DNA of 64,000 nt from Mycolicibacterium tusciae (GCF_002086795.1 NZ_MVIM01000006.1:293879-357878); one strand, 5' to 3'. Positions 46,291-55,510 are shown, counted from the stretch's first letter. Numbers and translations: made by a program. Notes: generated by a model not told the origin, from the letters alone.

Positions 46291-47039
46291 TACACGGTCC
46301 CGAGGCGCGGCGACATCAGTATCCCGGGTGACCACGTTGGCGAACAGCATCACCAGACGCGCGCTGACACTTCACATTGAATGAGGTCCACCTGCTTCAA
46401 AATCCTTGGCACCAAGCCACGCCGGAATGGACGACCCAGACTTGCGGCGGGCGAAGCGGCAATCCGCGCAGGACACAGGCGCAAGCTGCGCCCCGCCGAC
46501 GCACTGGCCGGCGCGGCAATCTCCCTGAGAAGGCAGGCCGGCCAGCCACTCAACCAGCGCGCAGCTCGCTTCATGATGTCATTGGCATGCCCGACTTTTC
46601 GGCCCATCCATGCGAGGACTACGACCAGTGGCGATTCGGGGGCCGAACCCTCGACTGGCCGATTCAGGGAAGATGTGGTGGCCCGCCCCCAGGACCGGTT
46701 TGAACATTAGGGCCGCCTGGCGCACGAGGGGGAAGGTGAATCTGTGTGCATGTTCGGGCGAAGTGCACTGGTGCGTGGGAAGCCAAAGCCGGCGGAGCGT
46801 GACCGCTGCCGTAAGGACTAGCACTCCGAAGAGCGGAAGGAATTCCGATGCTGCCTCGACTCAACTACTTGTTCTTCGTCGCACGACGGCGGCCAGCGAC
46901 GAATCGTCGCCGCTCCAGCAGAATCGACAGTAGCCCCACTGGCTGACGAATTAGGGCCGAAAGTCCCTACGCGACGCGATGGCTGGTCAATGCTGTCGAC
47001 AGGGCTGCTAACCGCCCCAATGCTGCCGGAGGTACCAAT
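46291..47039. other. Stretch without a supported gene
   Basis: About 750 bp with only unrecognised short frames (for example 46381-46710 plus and 46350-46607 minus). No repeat or regulatory motif identified. Confidence 0.4.
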
Positions 47040-47171
47040 ATGTCTGAGTTCAACGAGACCATGAAGACCGCGGCTTTCATGCGCTCTCGGGTTGGTGAGC
47101 CGGCCGGTCGGTCAGTTCGACTCCGCAATCGTCTCAACGGCGAAACCTCACCCGCTTGGACACTGCCGTAA
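47040..47171 (+). CDS. Very short ORF with strong ribosome site
   Basis: ATG 47040 is preceded by GGAGG at a 7-bp spacing, one of the best sites in the window. The frame gives 43 residues (Met-Ser-Glu-Phe-Asn-Glu-Thr-Met-Lys-Thr) with many Arg, then stops. It could be a small protein or the 5' end of a lost gene. It faces the 3' end of the second cysK2 gene. Confidence 0.35.
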   Translation: MSEFNETMKTAAFMRSRVGEPAGRSVRLRNRLNGETSPAWTLP

Positions 47172-47401
47172 TAGGCCGCCCACTCACTCGCCTCGTCATC
47201 ACGGCGTTGCCATACCTGACAGCAGCCGCGCCCGGCTGCGGGTCCAGGGATCTTTTCGCAAGGCACCTACTCAAGAAGGGAAATGCGCATCAAGCGGAGC
47301 AGGGGTTCGCAGAAAGGTGCCGCGTCATCAGCGTCAACGATGCCGCGACACCAGCGCGTCAGAGTCGCGACCGAACCTCGCGTAGTCTCCCACCATGCCG
47401 A

Positions 47402-48511
47402 TTAGTCCCGTGTCGGCATCGGATCGATCACCGTGGCGCAGCGGGTCCATGACGTGACGACCTCCTGGGTGGGATCGTCGATCACGTTCGGCTGCTCGGG
47501 CGGCTGTGCTAGCAACAAGTCATGGCGACGGCAGTAGTCGTCGTTGTAGACAGTGTCGAAATAGCGTTGTGGCCCATCGGGGAAAACCGCGGCGATCGTC
47601 GTGTCACTTGAGAAGGTGCGTGCCGCCCAACCCGCGACCAGCGCGACCGCGCCTACACTCCAACCGCCCGTTGCGTAATGGGTGGCCGCCAAGGTACGGC
47701 AGGCCCACACCGCCTCCGCCGGCGCCACCCAGTGCACCTCGTCGAATGCGGCGTAGTCCACGTTGCGTGGATAGATACTCGAGCCCAGCCCTCGCATCAG
47801 CCGGTTCGCGGCGGGTTGACCGAAAATCGTTGAGCCGATGGTGTCCACGCCGATCAGGTGTAAGTGCGGATTGAACTGACGCAGTACCCGCGCGATGCCA
47901 GCGGAATGGCCTCCGGTTCCGACCGAGCACACCAGCACGTCGACCGTGCCCAGCTGAGCTTGGAGCTCCAGGGCCAGCGGCCGGTATGCGTCGACGTTGT
48001 CGGGGTTGTTGTACTGGTCGGGACACCACGCCTCGAGGTCTTCGGCCAGCAGTTCAGCGACGCGGTCTTTGCGCGCCTGCTGCCATCCGCCCGTCGGGTG
48101 CGGCTCGGTGACCATGTCGACGTCGGCGCCGTAGGCCCGCAGCATCGACACGATGATGGGCTCCATACCCGGATCGGTCACCACGGTCACCGGATGGTGA
48201 TACACGATGCCGGCCAACGCCAACCCTAAGCCCAGTGTGCCACTTGTGGATTCGACGATGCGCGCCCCCGGACGCAGGTTCCCGCGTGCTCGGGCGCACT
48301 CCACCATGTGCATTGCGGGGCGGTCTTTCAAGCCACCGGGATTGATGCCTTCGAGCTTGGCCCAAAATCCGCGGTCCGCGCTGCTGAAGGGCTCAGAAAC
48401 CCGCAGCACCGGCGTGCGACCCACTAGGTTCTCGGGTCGTTCGTAGCGGCCTAATCCGCGGTACCGCATCGCGTGCAGTTCGGGCGCATGGATAGACAAG
48501 GGATGACTCAT
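47402..48511 (-). CDS. cysK2: CysK2-like PLP-dependent enzyme (copy 2)
   Basis: 369 residues, closely similar over its whole length to the copy at 41452-42564, with the same Asn-Pro-Gly-Gly-Leu-Lys-Asp-Arg-Pro PLP site, Glu-Ser-Thr-Ser-Gly-Thr-Leu-Gly and Val-Gly-Thr-Gly-Gly-His-Ser loops. Likely an S-sulfocysteine synthase-type enzyme. It differs in context: its ATG overlaps the stop of a small membrane protein gene, and the shared promoter has the 18-bp response-regulator motif at 48807, not the dyad. Confidence 0.86.
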   Translation of the reverse strand: MSHPLSIHAPELHAMRYRGLGRYERPENLVGRTPVLRVSEPFSSADRGFWAKLEGINPGGLKDRPAMHMVECARARGNLRPGARIVESTSGTLGLGLALAGIVYHHPVTVVTDPGMEPIIVSMLRAYGADVDMVTEPHPTGGWQQARKDRVAELLAEDLEAWCPDQYNNPDNVDAYRPLALELQAQLGTVDVLVCSVGTGGHSAGIARVLRQFNPHLHLIGVDTIGSTIFGQPAANRLMRGLGSSIYPRNVDYAAFDEVHWVAPAEAVWACRTLAATHYATGGWSVGAVALVAGWAARTFSSDTTIAAVFPDGPQRYFDTVYNDDYCRRHDLLLAQPPEQPNVIDDPTQEVVTSWTRCATVIDPMPTRD

Positions 48512-48738
48512 GTGATCGTCGCTTCTCCATCGATCGGGGACGAGCCTGGGGGCCCGTCCGCTCGGGTCGTATCGGCCGAGTCAATCGACATGTCGCCCGT
48601 CGCCACACCCTCGCCGCGGGTATCCCGGTCGCTGGAAAAGGCACCAAACCACGCGACCGCCGTTGCGACGACAGCGGTCCAGGATGCGGCTAGTGCGCCG
48701 GCCGCCAGCCAGCTCTCCCAACCCCAGTACGGCAACAT
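48508..48738 (-). CDS. Small membrane protein coupled to cysK2 copy 2
   Basis: 76 residues from ATG 48738: [11 protein letters not shown], one hydrophobic segment, then an acidic, Asp/Ser-rich tail. AGGAGG lies 12 bp upstream, a long spacing. It overlaps the next gene as ATGA, so the two are made together. It stands where lpqS stands in the other copy but is not similar to it. Function unknown. The 18-bp box starts exactly 69 bp upstream. Confidence 0.6.
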   Translation of the reverse strand: MLPYWGWESWLAAGALAASWTAVVATAVAWFGAFSSDRDTRGEGVATGDMSIDSADTTRADGPPGSSPIDGEATIT

Positions 48739-48806
48739 GAATCGACTCGGCCTCCTTCCGGACTCCAAGGTGCCCGTCGACGTCCGCTGATTCAGTGGAG
48801 GTTTTG

Positions 48807-48824
48807 TGAAGATTTGCTCAAGAC
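48807..48824 (+). promoter_or_regulatory. Response-regulator-type box 3 (TGAAGATTTGCTCAAGAC)
   Basis: In the divergent region between the cysK2-2 operon (start 48738, 69 bp away) and the response regulator (start 48896, 72 bp away). It matches the orientation rule for the cysK2-2 operon and could also autoregulate the two-component genes. Confidence 0.65.
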
Positions 48825-48895
48825 CCGATCGGCTGGCACCAGTGTGCCGCGGGCGAGCCCAGTGTCGGTGTAACTGGTAGCTGTTCACGGGCACT

Positions 48896-49636
48896 ATGGA
48901 CGCTATGGATGGCACGTCAACTCAGGGAGGTCTGGGCGCGCCGGGCTACCGAGCCTTGATCGTCGACGATGAGGCGGCGCTCGCCGAAGTGGTGGCCAGT
49001 TATCTCCAGCGCGAACAGTTTGAAACCCGCACCGCCGTTGACGGCTCGCAAGCGGTGGCTCTGGCCCGCGAGTTTGATCCCGACGTGGTGGTGCTCGACC
49101 TGGGGTTGCCCGGCGCCGACGGGTTGGAGGTGTGCCGGCAGCTGCGCAGCTTCTCCGATGCCTACGTGGTGATGCTTACCGCCCGTGACACGGAAATGGA
49201 CACCATCGTAGGGCTGACCGTCGGCGCCGACGACTACATCACCAAGCCGTTCAGTCCACGCGAGTTGGTAGCCCGTATCCGCGCTCTGCTGCGCCGGCCA
49301 CGCACGGTGACCGGCGGCGACCAGGCTGCACCGCCGCGGCGCTTCGGGAAGCTGCAAGTCGACATCGCCGCCCGAGAGGTGCACCTCGATGGTGAGCCGA
49401 TCCGGTTGACGCGCACCGAGTTCGACTTGCTGAGCGCGTTGTCTGCACGCCCGGGCGTGGTCTTGACCCGCCGCCAGCTACTCGAAACGGTGCGGGAGGG
49501 ACCGTGGGTCGGCGACGAGCACGTCGTCGACGTGCACATCGGTCATTTGAGACGCAAGCTGGGCGACAACGCGAGCACCCCGCGCTACGTGCTGACCGTG
49601 CGCGGCGTGGGATACCGGATGGGAGGCGGACAATGA
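48896..49636 (+). CDS. OmpR-family response regulator
   Basis: 246 residues. Receiver domain with Asp24-Asp25, the phosphorylated Asp68 (Val-Leu-Asp-Leu-Gly-Leu-Pro-Gly), Thr95 and Lys117; then an OmpR winged-helix with Leu-Thr-Arg-Thr-Glu-Phe-Asp-Leu-Leu and Asp-Val-His-Ile-Gly-His-Leu-Arg-Arg-Lys. All phosphotransfer residues are intact. Its stop overlaps the sensor kinase start (ATGA). It is the best candidate to bind the 18-bp direct-repeat motif found at five promoters, one of them its own intergenic region. Confidence 0.93.
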   Translation: MDAMDGTSTQGGLGAPGYRALIVDDEAALAEVVASYLQREQFETRTAVDGSQAVALAREFDPDVVVLDLGLPGADGLEVCRQLRSFSDAYVVMLTARDTEMDTIVGLTVGADDYITKPFSPRELVARIRALLRRPRTVTGGDQAAPPRRFGKLQVDIAAREVHLDGEPIRLTRTEFDLLSALSARPGVVLTRRQLLETVREGPWVGDEHVVDVHIGHLRRKLGDNASTPRYVLTVRGVGYRMGGGQ

Positions 49637-50832
49637 GCACGCCTGCGAACGCCCAACGAGCGCCGGTGCGCGCCTGGTGGCGCCCGGGGATCGGCATGCG
49701 ACTACTGGTAGCTCAAACCATGGTGTTACTGGCCGGTGCGGTCACCACCTGGATCGTCGCCGCCATCGTAGGGCCACCATTGTTTCGTGACCACCTGCGC
49801 CAGGCCGGCGTCGCGCCACATTCGGCCGAGCAACATCATGCCGAGGAGGCCTACCAGTACGCCATGGTCGCCGCGGTGGGCGGCGCATTGGCGGTCTCGG
49901 CACTGGCGGCCTTCGCGGTCAGCTGGTACATCAGCCGGCGCCTGCAGCGCTCCGTCACAGAAGTAGCCTCAGCGGCGACCGCGGTCGCCGACGGCCGCTA
50001 CACCGTGCGGGTAGCTCCACCGCACCTCGGGCAGGACTTCGACGCGCTGGCGGCTGCGTTCAATCAGATGGCCGGTCGCCTGCAGGCCGTGGACGCCACC
50101 CGCCGCCACCTCTTCGCTGACCTGGCCCACGAAATCCGCACTCCGGTCGCGGTTTTGGAAGCCTACATGGAAGCGGTCGAAGACGGTGTCGAGAAACTGA
50201 CTCCGACCACCACTGCCATGCTGCGTGATCAGACGCGCCGACTGGTGCGTTTCGCCCAAGATGCCGCCGCTCTCTCTCAAGCTGAGGAAAGCTCCGCATC
50301 GATGACGACGACTGACACCGACATCGCCGAGCTGGTCAGGACCGCGGTCAGCGCCGCAGCCAAACGCTACCGAGCCAAACAGGTAACCCTGGCCACCCAC
50401 CTGCCACCCCGCGTTCCCGCAGTTTCAGGCGACCCGCAGCGACTCGCTCAGGTAATGGCCAACCTGCTTGACAACGCATTGCGGCACACACCGCCGCACG
50501 GCCACGTCGACGTCCGCGTCCACATAGACCGTCACCAGCTCGAAGTCAGCATCTCCGACACCGGCGAAGGCATTCCCGCCCAACACCTTCCGCACGTATT
50601 CGAGCGGTTCTACCGCGTGGAAGCAGAACGCATCCACGACAAGAGCGGAGCCGGCATCGGTTTAGCAATCGCAAAAGCACTCGTCGAGGCACACGGGGGC
50701 TCCATCACAGCACGCAGCCAAGGACCGGGCACCGGGGCCACGTTCATCATCACACTTCCGGTCGCCACGTCGGAGCGCCGCCGACCAGACTTGCCGAGGC
50801 CAGAGTCTCAAGACCTGCACGTCCGACCGTAA
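49633..50832 (+). CDS. Sensor histidine kinase with His-rich extracytoplasmic loop
   Basis: 399 residues. Two membrane segments (about 22-46 and 77-99) enclose a short loop Pro-His-Ser-Ala-Glu-Gln-His-His-Ala-Glu-Glu (His63, His68, His69), a likely metal-sensing site. Then HAMP, the H-box His166 (Leu-Ala-His-Glu-Ile-Arg-Thr-Pro), Asn in Asn-Leu-Leu-Asp-Asn-Ala-Leu-Arg-His, and G boxes Asp-Thr-Gly-Glu-Gly-Ile and Gly-Ala-Gly-Ile-Gly-Leu-Ala-Ile. The neighbours, a DUF305 lipoprotein and the box motif, make copper the probable signal. Coupled to the response regulator. Confidence 0.92.
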   Translation: MSTPANAQRAPVRAWWRPGIGMRLLVAQTMVLLAGAVTTWIVAAIVGPPLFRDHLRQAGVAPHSAEQHHAEEAYQYAMVAAVGGALAVSALAAFAVSWYISRRLQRSVTEVASAATAVADGRYTVRVAPPHLGQDFDALAAAFNQMAGRLQAVDATRRHLFADLAHEIRTPVAVLEAYMEAVEDGVEKLTPTTTAMLRDQTRRLVRFAQDAAALSQAEESSASMTTTDTDIAELVRTAVSAAAKRYRAKQVTLATHLPPRVPAVSGDPQRLAQVMANLLDNALRHTPPHGHVDVRVHIDRHQLEVSISDTGEGIPAQHLPHVFERFYRVEAERIHDKSGAGIGLAIAKALVEAHGGSITARSQGPGTGATFIITLPVATSERRRPDLPRPESQDLHVRP

Positions 50833-51107
50833 TTGGACGATCTATCCACGTCCGCGGCCGGACTACGTAGTTAGCGGCGAGTCCGGTCAGATCGGTCTGT
50901 CTCCGTTGGGTTGCGGCGGCGACTGGCGACGGCGGGCCGGGCGTTGGCCAGTGGGCCAAACACATCTCGCCGCAGAGAAGACGAGCGTCGAGGTTCAAGT
51001 CCTCCAAGGTCTTGATCCGCGGATCGCTGCAAGGGTCCCCGTGCCGGCGGAAATCACCGGCACGGGGACATCGAGGAGAGCTCGACGCTCCTAGCGTTCT
51101 GACATCC

Positions 51108-51761
51108 CTACAGCGAGCCGAGGATCTGCTCCATGGTCTGGATCTCTTTTTGTTGCGAGGCGATGATCGTACGTGCCATCTCGATCGCCGGCGCGAACTG
51201 GCCGTTGTCGACCTCAGTCTGCGCCATCGCGACGGCACCTCGGTGATGCTCGATCATCTGCGTCAAGAACAGCCTGCTCGCCTCGACACCCTGCGCGTTA
51301 CGAAGCGCGGTCAAGTCTTCCTCGGTCATCATGCCGCCGCCCATATTGCCCATGTCATGGCCGGGCATGCCCGGCATACCAGCGCCCGGGGACGTAGTGG
51401 GAGACACGCCCCATTCTGATAGCCAACCTTGCAATTGCTGGATTTCCGGGCCCTGTGCCGCCTTGATCTCGTTGGCCAACGACACCACGCGCGGGTCGAT
51501 GCCCTGCTTTGCCAGCAGCATGTCGCTCATCTCGATTGCCTGCTGATGGTGCGGGATCATCCCTTGGGCGAAGGTCACATCGGCGTCGTTGTGCGCTTGA
51601 GTCCCCGGCGCGCGCTCGCTTGGAGAAGCGGATGACGACGGGGTGGCCACCGCCGAAGTAGTCATTGACGACATGTCTTGTTCGCTTTGTGGGCTGTTAC
51701 TGCAGGCGCTCAATGCGAGTGCTGCAGCGGCGGCGATGCCAATTAACCGGTTCAGGTGCAC
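51108..51761 (-). CDS. DUF305 lipoprotein (copy 2)
   Basis: 217 residues from GTG 51761 (AAAGGA at 7 bp). Lipobox Leu-Ser-Ala-Cys at about residue 18; two DUF305 halves with Gly-Met-Ile-Pro-His-His-Gln-Gln-Ala-Ile-Glu-Met and Gln-Met-Ile-Glu-His-His-Arg-Gly-Ala-Val-Ala-Met. The Met-rich linker is shorter than in the copy at 7649-8413. Extracytoplasmic copper handling is likely. The box TGAAGAATCGGTAAAGAC is 69 bp upstream, the same distance as in the cysK2-2 operon. Confidence 0.9.
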   Translation of the reverse strand: MHLNRLIGIAAAAALALSACSNSPQSEQDMSSMTTSAVATPSSSASPSERAPGTQAHNDADVTFAQGMIPHHQQAIEMSDMLLAKQGIDPRVVSLANEIKAAQGPEIQQLQGWLSEWGVSPTTSPGAGMPGMPGHDMGNMGGGMMTEEDLTALRNAQGVEASRLFLTQMIEHHRGAVAMAQTEVDNGQFAPAIEMARTIIASQQKEIQTMEQILGSL

Positions 51762-51829
51762 GCGAATTCCTTTCGTTGCGCAGCTAGCTAGCCTGCAGGC
51801 AGAACCTAAAGGGTCGCTTCCGTATTCGA

Positions 51830-51847
51830 TGAAGAATCGGTAAAGAC
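51830..51847 (+). promoter_or_regulatory. Response-regulator-type box 4 (TGAAGAATCGGTAAAGAC)
   Basis: 17 of 18 bases of the consensus, 69 bp before the DUF305 copy 2 start, strand opposite to the gene. Confidence 0.65.
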
Positions 51848-51981
51848 CCTGACCGCCGGACCTCGTGTCGGTCGCCCATCCCCTTAGTCGTGATGGCCTG
51901 CCATGTATCCGGAGGCAAACGTAAACCCCTGTCCAGCACTCGGCCGACCCTCTGATCGAGAACGAATCGAGCCAGGTGGCT

Positions 51982-52326
51982 TCATGGTGTATCGAACGCC
52001 TCCAACGTAGTGACACAACGACGGACGAAGGCTTCAACGATCATGTCGACCGGCATAGCCATCCGGTGAGTGGCGTGCACTGCGCCGAAGGCCACCACTC
52101 GAACGACTGGACTTTCAGCGGCTCCGGCGTGTTCAAGCAGCGGAAGTAGGATCACCGCAGCATCCCCGACCACGACCTCAAGGCTCCCACACTGCATAAC
52201 AGCCAAACGTCGCGACGATCGGCGGCGACCACCGGGCTCAGCGCTCGCCGCAACCAGGTACCGAAGCGACTCTGCGGGCGTCAGTCTGTGCCCGCACGCC
52301 GCGGCGGCGGCGGTTTGCAAAGGCAC
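51982..52326 (-). CDS. Hypothetical protein
   Basis: 114 residues, Ala/Val-rich, with Val-Val-Val-Gly-Asp-Ala-Ala-Val-Ile-Leu-Leu-Pro-Leu-Leu and a helical end. No signal peptide or known family. Composition and codon use resemble a real mycobacterial gene. It diverges from the second L,D-transpeptidase; the dyad at 52501-52517 lies between them, 175 bp from this start. Confidence 0.45.
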   Translation of the reverse strand: MPLQTAAAAACGHRLTPAESLRYLVAASAEPGGRRRSSRRLAVMQCGSLEVVVGDAAVILLPLLEHAGAAESPVVRVVAFGAVHATHRMAMPVDMIVEAFVRRCVTTLEAFDTP

Positions 52327-52500
52327 GATTGCCGGCTGAGCTCATTACATACGTAGCAACTGCGCGTACCCAGTAGCAGCTGAGGATTTCTCTCTGACGC
52401 GCCAGACCCTCCCATCGCCGAGTGTGAAGTGTGACAGGTGCCCTCGGCCCGCTCGCGCCAGGGAGTCAACCGACATGTGCGCTGACGGGTGGCTACGATG

Positions 52501-52517
52501 TACGTACCGATGCAGTA
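52501..52517 (+). promoter_or_regulatory. TACGT-N7-CAGTA operator of the second L,D-transpeptidase
   Basis: TACGTACCGATGCAGTA, followed by GTAG. It lies 209 bp before the ldt-2 start and 53 bp from the response-regulator box at 52570, so both control motifs share this promoter region. Confidence 0.55.
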
Positions 52518-52569
52518 GTAGCTTCGGTAGCACGCACGCTCGTGTTGGTAGGTCAATGGCGACGTCCGA

Positions 52570-52587
52570 ACCTTTACCGAACCTTCG
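52570..52587 (-). promoter_or_regulatory. Response-regulator-type box 5 (CGAAGGTTCGGTAAAGGT)
   Basis: On the minus strand, 139 bp upstream of the plus-strand ldt-2 gene, thus again opposite to the gene. 14 of 18 consensus positions. Confidence 0.5.
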
Positions 52588-52725
52588 ACGAAGGGCTAGG
52601 TAAGCAAAACACCGAGCGGTGACCATGGAGGGTGGTCACATGCGCAGCGTGGCGCGACTGTGCCGGGACAGCAATGCTTGCAGCCGTCGCATCCGCGTTG
52701 AGACGACGGCAGAGAAGGAGTAGCC

Positions 52726-53949
52726 ATGCTGCTGCGGCGGCGGACTTCACGGATCGGTCGACGGAACACTCGGCTCGGGCTCATCGCCGCGGCCGTGGTG
52801 GCGTTGACGGTGCTGCTCATGGGATGCAGCAGCAACGCGGCCGCGCCGGCCCCTCAGGTGATTGCAGACAAGGGCGACCCGTATAGCGAATTACTGGTAC
52901 CGACGCTGCAATCCTCAGTGGCAGACGGCGCCGTCGGCGTCGCGGTGGACTCTCCTGTCACGATGACCGCCGGCGACGGCGTCCTCGGTCCGGTAACCAT
53001 GGTCAATGCAGACGGCATTTCAGTCGACGGGCACCTCAGCCCAGATGGAGTGACGTGGACGACGACCGAACCACTGGGCTACAACAAGCAGTACACGTTG
53101 CACGCGGAAGCATTCGGACTGGGCGGCGTCACTCGCAACAGCATGACATTCCAAACGCAGTCGCCGGAGAACCTGACGATGCCTTACGTCATGCCGAACA
53201 ACGGCGAAGTCGTCGGAGTCGGCCAACCCATCGCCGTCCGCTTCGACGAGGACATCCCGAACCGTCTGGCTGCCCAGAACGCGATTACGGTCGTCACTAC
53301 TCCCCCGGTAGACGGAGCGTTCTACTGGCTCAGCAGCCGCGAGGTCCGCTGGCGCCCGGCCGAATATTGGAAACCCGGTACTACCGTTGAGGTTTCGGTC
53401 AAAACGTATGGTGTCGACCTCGGGAACGGCTTGTTCGGCCAGGACGACGTCAGCACCCGGTTCACCATCGGTGATCACGTCATCGCCACCGCCGACGACA
53501 GCACCAAGACGCTGAGCGTCAGGCGTAACGGCGAACTGATCAAGACCATGCCGCTGTCCATGGGAAAGGACAGCACACCAACTGACAACGGCGCCTACAT
53601 CATCGGCGACAAGTACCCGAATCTGATCATGGACTCGTCGACCTACGGCGTGCCGGTCAATTCACCAGACGGTTACCGGCTCGATGTCGATTGGGCGACC
53701 CAGATGTCTTACAGCGGCATATATGTGCATTCAGCACCATGGTCGGTCAGCAGTCAGGGGCGTGCCAACGTAAGCCACGGCTGCCTCAACGTCAGCCCCG
53801 CGAATGCCATCTGGTTCTACGAGAACACCAAGCGCGGCGACATCGTCGAAGTCGTCAACACCGTAGGGCAAACACTGTCCGGTACCGACGGCCTCGGTGA
53901 TTGGAATATCCCGTGGGAGCAGTGGCGAGCAGGAAATGCGAACCTCTGA
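52726..53949 (+). CDS. LdtMt2-like L,D-transpeptidase lipoprotein
   Basis: 407 residues. Signal with lipobox Leu-Met-Gly-Cys at about 33; two Ig-like domains (about 55-250), then the YkuD domain with Tyr-Val-His-Ser-Ala-Pro-Trp-Ser and catalytic Cys353 in Ser-His-Gly-Cys-Leu-Asn, and a C-terminal extension ending in Trp-Asn-Ile-Pro-Trp-Glu-Gln-Trp. Length and Cys position are close to LdtMt2 (408 residues, Cys354). It forms 3-3 peptidoglycan cross-links. GGAG precedes the ATG. The promoter carries both the dyad and the 18-bp box, which makes it the one point where the two proposed regulons meet. Confidence 0.93.
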   Translation: MLLRRRTSRIGRRNTRLGLIAAAVVALTVLLMGCSSNAAAPAPQVIADKGDPYSELLVPTLQSSVADGAVGVAVDSPVTMTAGDGVLGPVTMVNADGISVDGHLSPDGVTWTTTEPLGYNKQYTLHAEAFGLGGVTRNSMTFQTQSPENLTMPYVMPNNGEVVGVGQPIAVRFDEDIPNRLAAQNAITVVTTPPVDGAFYWLSSREVRWRPAEYWKPGTTVEVSVKTYGVDLGNGLFGQDDVSTRFTIGDHVIATADDSTKTLSVRRNGELIKTMPLSMGKDSTPTDNGAYIIGDKYPNLIMDSSTYGVPVNSPDGYRLDVDWATQMSYSGIYVHSAPWSVSSQGRANVSHGCLNVSPANAIWFYENTKRGDIVEVVNTVGQTLSGTDGLGDWNIPWEQWRAGNANL

Positions 53950-53997
53950 GCCCGCCGAAAAGCACCGATCACGCTGCAATCATCACAGACGGCTGTC

Positions 53998-54873
53998 GTG
54001 ACAACGCCCTTGAGATGGCAGGCACGCATGCGCTCGGCCCTGATCACTATCTCTACGGTTACCGCATTGCTGAGCGGAGCATGCTCAAGTGCTGACAGCC
54101 CCTCTGGCCGATCCAACCCCAGCGGTTTTTCGCACATCCACGCCATGGGCGTGGATTCCGACGGCGTGTTGTATGCCGGCACGCACTACGGCGTGTACCG
54201 ACTCGCCGGGGAGCGCGACCCCGAACTCGTCGGCGACCTCGTGCAGGACTTCATGGGATTCATTGTCGTAGGACCGAATCATTTCCTGGGCAGTGGGCAT
54301 CCCGGCGCAGACAGCCGCGACGCTCCACCGAACCTTGGTTTGATCGAAAGCACCGACGGCGGCCAAACCTGGCACACACTGTCGATGACCGGCGAGGCCG
54401 ATTTCCATTCCCTCGACTACCGGCATGGACTGCTCTTTGGACTCGACAGCGGAACCCGATCGGTGATGGTAACCGCAGACAAAAAGACCTGGGATCGACG
54501 TGCGGAGATCAGCGCCGTCGACATCGCGGTGTCACCCACCGACCCCAACGGCGTCCTCGCCACGACCGGCACGGGCATGTTGCGCAGCGTCGACCAGGCT
54601 AAGACCTTCACACCTGTCGTCGGCACACCCCCTCTGATCTTGCTGAGTTGGCCCGACGAAGGACCCTTGATCGGGGTTACCCCGACCGGGATGGTGTATG
54701 CCAGCCAAGATTCGGGGGCAACGTGGCAAGCGCAACGCGATCTGGGTGAGCGCCCGCAGGCTGTGTTGGCAGCGGGGCGAGGCCTGGTGTTCGTTGCGAC
54801 CGAGAAGGGCATCCACCGCTCGACCGACAGTGCAACCACCTTCGAGACGTTCTACACCTTCGACGCACCATGA
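53998..54873 (+). CDS. F510_1955-type beta-propeller lipoprotein
   Basis: 291 residues from GTG 53998. Lipobox Leu-Ser-Gly-Ala-Cys near residue 29; then a propeller with Phe-Ser-His-Ile-His-Ala-Met-Gly-Val-Asp-Ser-Asp-Gly and BNR-type Ser-x-Asp-x-Gly-x-Thr-Trp (Ser-Thr-Asp-Gly-Gly-Gln-Thr-Trp, Ser-Gln-Asp-Ser-Gly-Ala-Thr-Trp). Such proteins occur in copper-resistance islands of actinobacteria and other bacteria. The His-Ile-His-Ala-Met near the mature N-terminus is a possible metal site. It lies 48 bp after ldt-2 and is probably co-transcribed. Confidence 0.82.
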   Translation: MTTPLRWQARMRSALITISTVTALLSGACSSADSPSGRSNPSGFSHIHAMGVDSDGVLYAGTHYGVYRLAGERDPELVGDLVQDFMGFIVVGPNHFLGSGHPGADSRDAPPNLGLIESTDGGQTWHTLSMTGEADFHSLDYRHGLLFGLDSGTRSVMVTADKKTWDRRAEISAVDIAVSPTDPNGVLATTGTGMLRSVDQAKTFTPVVGTPPLILLSWPDEGPLIGVTPTGMVYASQDSGATWQAQRDLGERPQAVLAAGRGLVFVATEKGIHRSTDSATTFETFYTFDAP

Positions 54874-54977
54874 ACGGGCTTACTCGCAACCCCGCTGCGA
54901 CGTTGACGACGCTGCAAACGGCAACAAAGGCGCGGTACACCAAGCGAACAGCAATGGATCCGAGGGGTTCTGCTGTC

Positions 54978-54994
54978 AACGTACGTACACAGTA
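54978..54994. promoter_or_regulatory. Degenerate dyad AACGT-N7-CAGTA
   Basis: One mismatch from TACGT-N7-CAGTA; TACGTACACAGTA within it also gives an N3 spacing like the site at 27359. Directly before a TetR relic. Confidence 0.3.
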
Positions 54995-55000
54995 GGATCT

Positions 55001-55484
55001 ATGCCAGTGCGTGGCCCGTACGGTCACTTCCCCACCCGTGCGGACCTCGTCGACGCGGTATTCGTCCGCACGCTGGCGGAGGCGCAACAGACCCTCGACA
55101 CAGTCGACCTCACCTGGTTACCCCCGAGCGGCACTTTGCTCGGCTGGTGACCTCTTCATGCCAGATCATGAATCGGCATCGTGCACTTCTTCAGGCCGCG
55201 CAGCGCACCATCAGGCCCGGTTGGGATTCACAACCAGCACGAGATTCCGCACCGGCGGGTGCAGGGGCGGATCACGGGGCCGTCGCGCGGGCGTCTTCCG
55301 GGACGATCTACCAACCATGTGGCTAATGGCGACCTTTCCCAACGTCCTTCATGGCGCCGCCGAGGAGCTCACCGCCGGCCGGTTGAATGAACGTGCCGCC
55401 GACAATGTGATCGTGGCCACGTTACTCGCCGCCTTCACCGTCCCGAGTCAGCCGGTGCCAGGTCACCGCCCATGGCTTCCATAA
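55001..55484 (+). pseudogene. TetR-family regulator relic
   Basis: Starts inside the DNA-binding domain: Gly-Pro-Tyr-Gly-His-Phe-Pro-Thr-Arg-Ala-Asp-Leu-Val-Asp-Ala-Val-Phe matches the end of a TetR helix-turn-helix. After a stop the C-terminal part resumes in another frame: Gly-Val-Phe-Arg-Asp-Asp-Leu-Pro-Thr-Met-Trp, Val-Leu-His-Gly-Ala-Ala-Glu-Glu-Leu-Thr-Ala-Gly-Arg-Leu, ending at 55484. The first 30-35 residues are missing. Not functional. Confidence 0.7.
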
Positions 55485-55510
55485 GCCATGCGGCATGAAC
55501 CTAAGCTGAT

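Noticed and set aside
52341..52380. TACATACGTAGCAACTGCG as another member of the dyad family
   Set aside because: No TAC and GTA pair at the 11-bp spacing; only isolated half-sites.
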